A stretch of 25,172 nt of DNA, taken from Pezizomycotina sp. ARF18 (Eukaryota > Ascomycota). The stretch is taken from contig AZLU01000366.1 in assembly GCA_002224055.1 (NCBI GenBank), positions 1-25,172 of the forward strand, written 5' to 3'. This document shows, in pieces, positions 20,201 through 25,172 of this stretch; the first letter of the stretch is position 1; each line of letters opens with the position of its first letter. The translations under genes were made by a program, and so were the position numbers. The notes beneath the pieces are model-generated. The model was not told where the DNA came from. It saw only the letters and a program-made list of their open reading frames with translations, and searched no databases.

Positions 20201-20468
20201 GGGAAATCCCCTCCACACTTCGAGCGCCGAAGCAGTGGAACGAGGCGGGTTGGACTGCTGGCGACTCCCGTTTCGGGTCCGGCTTACCCCCCGAAACAAG
20301 ACTAGGAGGCAGGTGGAGCGACCACCGTGTGAGCACGTGCGTCCGTCAAGGCGTGAGAAGAAGGTCTACGAAAAATGCAGGAAAGGCAACGTCCAGCTCC
20401 TGAAGAAGTGGGGAGTAAGAACAGGAACTAGGTCAACTCCGGGAAGTAAAACGCTTGAAACTTTTTAA
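17211..20468 (+). CDS. Three-exon Pro/Ser/Arg-rich unknown protein, many frame breaks
   Basis: ATG at 17211 (MRREISDSMKTRSQHR) is followed, one missing G later, by GNGTVPVDYQIHDSAGHRPA and a Pro run. Further frames lead to DDDNSPDDASTRPPTPPTPG and LSSPYYNALAAKL, ending exon 1 at 17753. Intron 1 (17754-18746 in my model) holds the inverted-repeat element. Exon 2, to 19225, is GC-rich and open in several frames, so its reading is uncertain. It ends PNGPADEASPYRGGKNRV. Intron 2 is 69 bp (19226-19294, GTAAGT...TTTCAG). Exon 3 continues AYDYLVRSTRPDPQSALRSS, then at least four more frames, including SDPDDLPIEDPSVDP, AIAFKLLGAVERNGAQLEKV and KKVYEKCRKGNVQLLKKWG, ending in TAA at 20466-20468. Roughly 720 residues, basic and largely disordered. 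Function is unknown. It is either a pseudogene or an indel-ridden gene. Confidence 0.52.
17754..18746 (+). other. Intron 1, enlarged by an inserted element
   Basis: GTAAGG donor, and a branch-like GCTAAC with a pyrimidine tract before AACAG at 18741-18746. At 993 bp it is far longer than other introns here (56-90 bp). Removing the inverted-repeat element would leave about 230 bp. The acceptor could instead be a nearby AG at 18754 or 18760, which would change the entry frame of exon 2. Confidence 0.5.
17790..18550. mobile_element. MITE-like element with ~110-bp terminal inverted repeats
   Basis: The left arm (17790-17901, GGAACACCGTGAAGAGGGAT...) matches the reverse complement of the right arm (18443-18550) over roughly 110 bases with few mismatches and small gaps. 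The match then fades over about 20 more bases. The interior has no transposase frame. It holds four AGGCACC motifs near the left end and two copies, 45 bp apart, of CCGACTGCGAAGGTCGGT (18228-18245, 18273-18290) near the right end, each able to fold by its CCGAC/GTCGG ends. ATCAA flanks both sides (17779-17783, 18557-18561) and may be a target duplication. It is best read as a non-autonomous DNA transposon. Superfamily not determined. Confidence 0.72.
19226..19294 (+). other. Intron 2 of the 17211-20468 gene
   Basis: 69 bp, GTAAGTC donor, very T-rich body, TTTTTCAG acceptor. It joins two segments that are in the same frame (ending GGKNRV, starting AYDYL). Confidence 0.65.
20195..20216. other. 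Near-perfect 22-bp inverted repeat in coding-like sequence
   Basis: GTGGAGGGGA and TCCCCTCCAC are exact complements separated by AA. It could form a stable hairpin or be a symmetric protein-binding site. It lies in the last exon of the gene at 17211-20468. Confidence 0.6.
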
Positions 20469-23152
20469 CTGAGCCAGGAAGCCCTGATTTGGGGGGTCAG
20501 GGTTCTATTTAGGGAGGTCTAAGACGGAAGCTTTTCATTCTTGGTGTTTTTCCTGGGTCTTTTCTTGTTGAACTCTTATCCGCTTCTTATCGTGAGTCGA
20601 CTTTCTATTCTCCAGTCTGACGGTATTGGTATTGTTGGAGCTTAGGGCGAGGAATTTCTTAGCGGGCCTTCGGGCAATATGGTTTTCCTTTGTCTTTTTT
20701 TTACTGCGGGCCTCGGCTATATATCTTTTTCCTTGTTTCCCCCTTTCATAATCATAATCCTGTATTTCCCCAGCATGTCTTTCCTTTGTTTATCCCCTAA
20801 TAAGTCACCAAATCTTGGTAGCACCAAGTTCTGTAATATGATATTTCCTATTTATAATTTTTATGTTCAATACGGCGTTTGGGTTGTTTTGTTTTTTTCT
20901 CGTTGTTTTAGTTTAGTTAGTTAGTTTTTTTTTTTTTTTTTTTTTTTTTTAATGTAATGTTTTTTTATCTTCGTTCTCCGTGACCGAAACATATGGGGGG
21001 CAGTGCACGTTGAAAACAAGAAAAAGCCTTTACAATAAATCTTAAAAGTCGTTCTATGAAGTCGTTGTGCTTTGCGAGCTGTGCAATTGTCGTCAAGTGG
21101 TATGTACTCCGTGAGTGTTTCTGTGCCCCCCCAGTGTACTTGAGCGAGCTGTACGGCTCGCTACAGTGTCGTCGTTTGGCGATTTTCTGAGGACCTTGGG
21201 AGTCAGAAAGGAGTTAGAAAGAAGTGCATGGTTCTCGAGGAATGAACAAGATGCAAATTCTTCTACGAGTAGCTTATTATAGGAAATTTTCTTACATCTG
21301 GAACGCATAGCTTCGGGGACCCGATTTTTGCTTTCTTTGTTTTGTTAGACGCAGTTATGCTTCTTACATTGGAGGAGATCTCCTGCGCGGCAGAAAGATA
21401 TCTTACATAGACTTTGAAAGCAAAGAGGGAATAAGTGAGGTTATACTGATACAAGAAGCAAGTGCATCCTTGGAGGTATCTCGTAGTCCCAGCGGCGTTA
21501 GGAATTTCTCCATTACAGGTGAAAATATGGACGAAAGGTGCTTAACAAAGCCATGTTAAAGAAATTGAATGGTGAAGAGAGATATTGGAGAGAGATGACC
21601 GATCGACAAAGGAGTAGAGGAATGAAGATATAGTGAAAAGGAATTGAAGAAATGATCAAGGGTTGGAACATAACCAGTTATGGGAAAACGCAGAGGGGTA
21701 GCTTCACGGAGCTCATGGTTTTACAAAGCATATAGTTAGGGTTGATATCACATATCGGGAAAGGATTAAAAGGGAAAAAAGGGGTTAAATAGAAGAAATA
21801 AACAAGTACGGGAAGAATAAAAACGAAGGTTCGTTCTGATAATGACCCTTTTTCTGATATGATTTATGAGGAGCAATACACAGCATTCATAATTCAATGG
21901 TACAGAGCAGTTATATTGCCATTGGATGTAAGGATCTCTTTTTTTTTTTTTTTTAAACAAAAAAGAAAAAAAAGATTCGTGCTAGTGATCATTGAATTCG
22001 CTGTGACGGTACCAATAAAGGCTTTTCCAATGGTCGCCACAGGTACTGGATTCATCTTCTATTCCATATGGGCTAGAAGATCGATCCATATTACTGATGT
22101 GCCTTGATGCCTTATTTCTTTGCTTCTTAGTCTCCATAATTCACTTTACTTAATAGTGTGGAAGCATCAAATATTACAGCTAATAATCTGATTATCTAGC
22201 TAGAGAAGAAGAACAAGTAACTGCAATGATGATATGGTACATATGTAATATAAACCTTCGATGTAGATCTCTCTTCTCCCATACTTTCACGAACTTGAAA
22301 CTTGAGAATTTTCCAGAACTATTCTTACATTTGATGTTGTCCAGGGTAATCCACTACATTGGATGGATTGAGTTTCAATTCTTTCCTCATTACAATACTC
22401 GCTGCGCTAAATGCAAAGATAGGTCAAATATTCACTTCTTTTATTTTTATTTTTATTTTTTTTCTCAGGTCTCTATTTCTATCTATAATGCAGTATTGTA
22501 CCCAATTAGTATGATCTAAAAGGAATTCAATGGCCATTACGTATAGCTAGCGCTACCCTTGGGGGCCTTCACGCTCCTACACTGCTTCTGTTTACGTTAT
22601 ATTACAGCTTCAAGTCATATATATTTCTGCGTCATTCAATATAATCATATAGTATATAGATGCGCATGAACCCCGTGACGTTGAGTACCCATGAGGTGGG
22701 AGGGAAACAAAAGACAAAAAAAAATCGCAAGCGTTCAGAGCTCGTGTCAGCAATTGTATGCTGATGTTTTTTTTTTTTTTTTCACTTATCTTCATGTAGG
22801 TTTTCTTTATTGCTTGTCAGCTCAAGCTTGTTTTTATGTCTCAGTTTTTCATGAAACGGAAAGTGGTCTTTTTTTGCTTTGAAATAGACACTTCAAACTC
22901 GAGCTCGAACACAAAATTCTTTTTCGGTTATCTTTGTCTCTGCATCAATTTTCAGGTTATAGGACCAGCAACAGCCTCGATGAATGAAGTTTGTCTTTAA
23001 GAAGGCATAATTAAATCTTTCAACGCTGGTACAATCCACTCACGATCCGCTTCATTCCCACTCATAAAGCAAAGAAACCGGTTTCTTCTACATAAAAAGA
23101 ATCTTGCCAGCGCGAAGGTACAAAGCAAATGCGCGATAATAGATATATATAA
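20469..23152. other. 2.7-kb non-coding stretch with homopolymer tracts
   Basis: It begins with the presumed 3' untranslated region of the plus-strand gene. It then continues as AT-leaning sequence with T26 at 20925-20950 and further T runs near 21,940 and 22,767. Short frames on both strands start without ATG or encode Phe-rich strings. No RNA gene, repeat family or conserved frame was recognised. Confidence 0.5.
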
Positions 23153-23515
23153 ACGGGGATACCTTCCAGCCGCAGTCGGTACCTGCGTGATAGGCGCCGG
23201 ACGGCATCGTCTGGCCGGAATCAGAACAACGAACGAATACCGTGCGGGTTTCGCGTTCAGCCGTTACCGTCTATCCGAGACCGCGATACTACGCTTCCAC
23301 CACGCCGGCGTTGTATCCGTTAGTACTACAAACGAGATTCCAAAGATAATGAAAGTCGAAGATGAGGATATCGCGACGCAGATGCCATACAGGAATCCAT
23401 CGCTTCTTCACGGAGGACACGCAGGAGGAAGGGACGTATGAGCTCTGCTGACTTTGGTACACCGGACGCTACGAACGCGGTTACGGTTGCGCTGCGGGAA
23501 AAGAACGGGGTATGA
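23153..23515 (+). pseudogene. Decayed reading frame with two in-frame stops
   Basis: One plus-strand frame reads plausible basic protein across 120 codons: RRRTASSGRNQNNERIPCGF, then SIASSRRTRRRKGRMSSADF and GTPDATNAVTVALREKNGV. It is cut by TAG (23321-23323) and TGA (23363-23365). Both stops are one C-to-T change from CAG and CGA, as RIP-type mutation would give, though single-base frame shifts through the overlapping frame 23187-23441 explain it as well. No ATG was found, and a TATATATAA sequence ends just before it. It lies about 0.8 kb from the RIP-degraded right flank. Function is unknown. Confidence 0.3.
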
Positions 23516-24347
23516 TGAGCGCTTGTATCGATGCCGGATGCGGAGGGGAATACGCATTATTCACGTATGAAGAGATGAGAGGGATGCGCTGATGCTGGCG
23601 CGGAGACATGTGTAGAAGCGTTGGTGAGAGGCCCTCGACCACGGTAGTTATAATGGGTAAGGAGTAATTTTCTACATGGTAGCGATAGCAGCATTCTTGT
23701 TCAATGTACATCGAACCATTCTGCTTCGATGTGTTTGTCCAATTGCCCAGTAAATGTAAAACAGCGAAACACGTTATTATTGAAGCAATCATAAATTCAA
23801 AAAATCCATGCCCTAGGCTCTTCAAGTTAAAACCAATCTTTGGATACGGATAATATAATATTATATTAATGACCCTGGAACATTCATAACGGCCCGCTAG
23901 AGACTCGGGCCTTTCTAAATCTTATCCGGTATCACATGTATGACAAGATATTGAATATCCAACAGTCTGCGGATTACACGGTCGTCCATTGGTAGCATCA
24001 TTTACCCGTTGCAAGGTATCATTTGCTGGTTTCTTTCCAATTTCGGTCAATTTATCCGCAAGGATCATCTTGAACGGCTGCGCCATATATATTTCCATAT
24101 TTTAGGGAAAAACCAGCCTTTGAAATTCTAATCTACGGAGAGAACCCACGCGGTGCCAAAAAAAGTTGCGCACTTTGAAAATCCCAGCTTGCGCCCACCA
24201 TACCACACAAAATATATATATAAATTATATATATCAAAACCCTATCATTGTACCATCACGATTATAACCTCTTACAGCGCTTAGGCATACTCAGGACCAT
24301 TTATTAATAGATTTCTACTATAGCCGGCCTAACCTTTATTAATAGGC
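23516..24347. other. Stretch without a supported gene
   Basis: A 114-codon minus-strand frame (23481-23825) opens on TTG. Its hydrophobic beginning arises from AT-rich sequence, and it runs antisense to the decayed frame at its end. It is not called. The remainder is AT-rich intergenic sequence. Confidence 0.35.
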
Positions 24348-24480
24348 TAGTGTTCGATGCCGGCGGGTTCGGGCGGGTTTTCAGGCCTCCGGCCCGCCCG
24401 GCGGTACCCTAAGTTTTGAGCCCGCCTAGTAGGTAACCCGGCCTAACCCTACCCGGGCTAGTTACCCGCCAAGATATTTA
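24348..24480. mobile_element. GC-rich transposon terminus (hAT-like?)
   Basis: TAGTGTTCGATGCCGGCGGG opens an abruptly GC-rich segment full of GGGCGGGTT and AACCCGGCC blocks on both strands. One hairpin pairs GGGCGGG (24371-24377) with CCCGCCC (24393-24399). Such CGGGT/ACCCG-rich subterminal sequence is typical of hAT-type DNA transposons. The RIP-degraded DNA that follows would be the interior. The other end is outside the window, so the terminal repeat cannot be confirmed. Confidence 0.4.
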
Positions 24481-25172
24481 TCTATATAAGAATATCTATT
24501 TATAGTATATATATTATATATTTTATACTTATCCTTAATTATATACCCTATATTTATCTTCTTCTTATATCTTAATATTAACGATATTATTACTAGATTA
24601 TTTCTAAGTTATTTTAATCTAGCTAATATTCTTTATATATATTAAAATTTAAAAGAAAATAAAAATAAAATTTATATTATTAACTTAGTACGGTCGTACT
24701 ATCCTTTATCCTTTATAATATACTATTTAAATCGTTTAAGAAATTCGCTTGATTAAATTAGGTATAGCTATAAGCGCGTAAATCGCTTACTATAAGAGTT
24801 TTATACTTTATATACTATATTAAAAGATTACTAGCTTAAAAGCGTAGGTTATAAAGACTTTTAAAACTTCTATAGGCGTTTAAAGTATTCTTAGCTATTA
24901 TAGCTTTTTAGTACGGTATAACTTAGTATTATAATATAGACTCGTTCTAAGTAATCTTTTATATAAGTATAAACTCGTCTTTAGAGATTAAGGGGTATTA
25001 TATACTATAGTTCTTTAAATTTCTTTATTTTTTAAAAAATTATATTATTAGCTAAATCTTTATTTAAGTATAAAAAATATAGAATTTTATATATATATAA
25101 AATACTCGACTTACCCTTTTAGCCTTTTACTATATAATTAATTTCTTTTTAGTAATCTTATACCTTTATACC
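24481..25172. repeat. RIP-degraded AT-rich repeat
   Basis: CpA is essentially absent and TpG very rare over nearly 700 bases, while TpA is extremely frequent. This is more extreme than the left flank. Coding potential is destroyed. It is continuous with the GC-rich terminus before it, and probably the body of one transposon running off the window. Confidence 0.82.

Noticed and set aside
23481-23825. 114-codon minus-strand frame with a hydrophobic amino end, resembling a small secreted protein
   Set aside because: It opens on TTG, the hydrophobic part comes from AT-rich sequence, and it overlaps the decayed plus-strand frame.
1-25172. tRNA, rRNA, CRISPR or telomeric repeats
   Set aside because: GTTCGA-type T-loop cores were checked by eye and none had matching arms. 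No regular spacer array or telomere repeat was seen.

Overview
The window looks like a filamentous ascomycete (Pezizomycotina) chromosome segment. The main reasons are short GT-AG introns of 56-90 bp with CTGAC/CTAAC-type branch sites, pyrimidine-rich stretches upstream of start codons, C/G-ending codons in the coding stretches, and two AT-rich ends (about 1-430 and 24,480-25,172) almost lacking CpA/TpG and saturated in TpA, the mark of repeat-induced point mutation (RIP). No rRNA, tRNA, CRISPR array or bacterial feature was found, and no gene could be assigned to a named family.

Layout. 1-430 is a RIP-degraded repeat, followed by a repeat edge with 21-bp tandem repeats and hairpins (about 430-600). 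From about 1.3 to 9.4 kb, a run of small genes all lies on the minus strand: 1,797-2,219; 2,699-3,262 (one or two genes); 3,767-4,660; 5,150-5,570; 6,169-6,598; 7,127-7,983; 8,560-9,415. They encode hydrophilic proteins with basic amino ends; four carry an acidic D-rich/GD patch. A larger Pro/Ser/Arg-rich minus-strand gene follows (10,158-11,452). Divergent from it is a plus-strand gene (12,686-13,792) with a Cys/His-rich, possibly zinc-binding amino end. A small minus-strand gene ends at 14,194. From 14.5 to 17.2 kb the sequence is low-complexity, with a degenerate tandem duplication directly upstream of a three-exon plus-strand gene (17,211-20,468). The first intron of that gene holds a 761-bp element with roughly 110-bp terminal inverted repeats. 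20.5-23.1 kb is non-coding. A decayed reading frame lies at 23,153-23,515. The window ends in a GC-rich transposon-like terminus (about 24,348) running into RIP-degraded DNA.

The strongest general signal is that almost no gene is intact. Good coding sequence jumps between frames about every 100-250 bases, and on both strands most jumps go in the direction expected from one missing base. Splice sites and protein-like composition are otherwise kept. This suggests either systematic single-base deletions in the assembly or deletion-biased decay of a whole gene block. Coordinates below are therefore outer limits of frame-broken genes, not clean open frames. Protein functions are unknown, and relationships among the small genes are inferred by eye.
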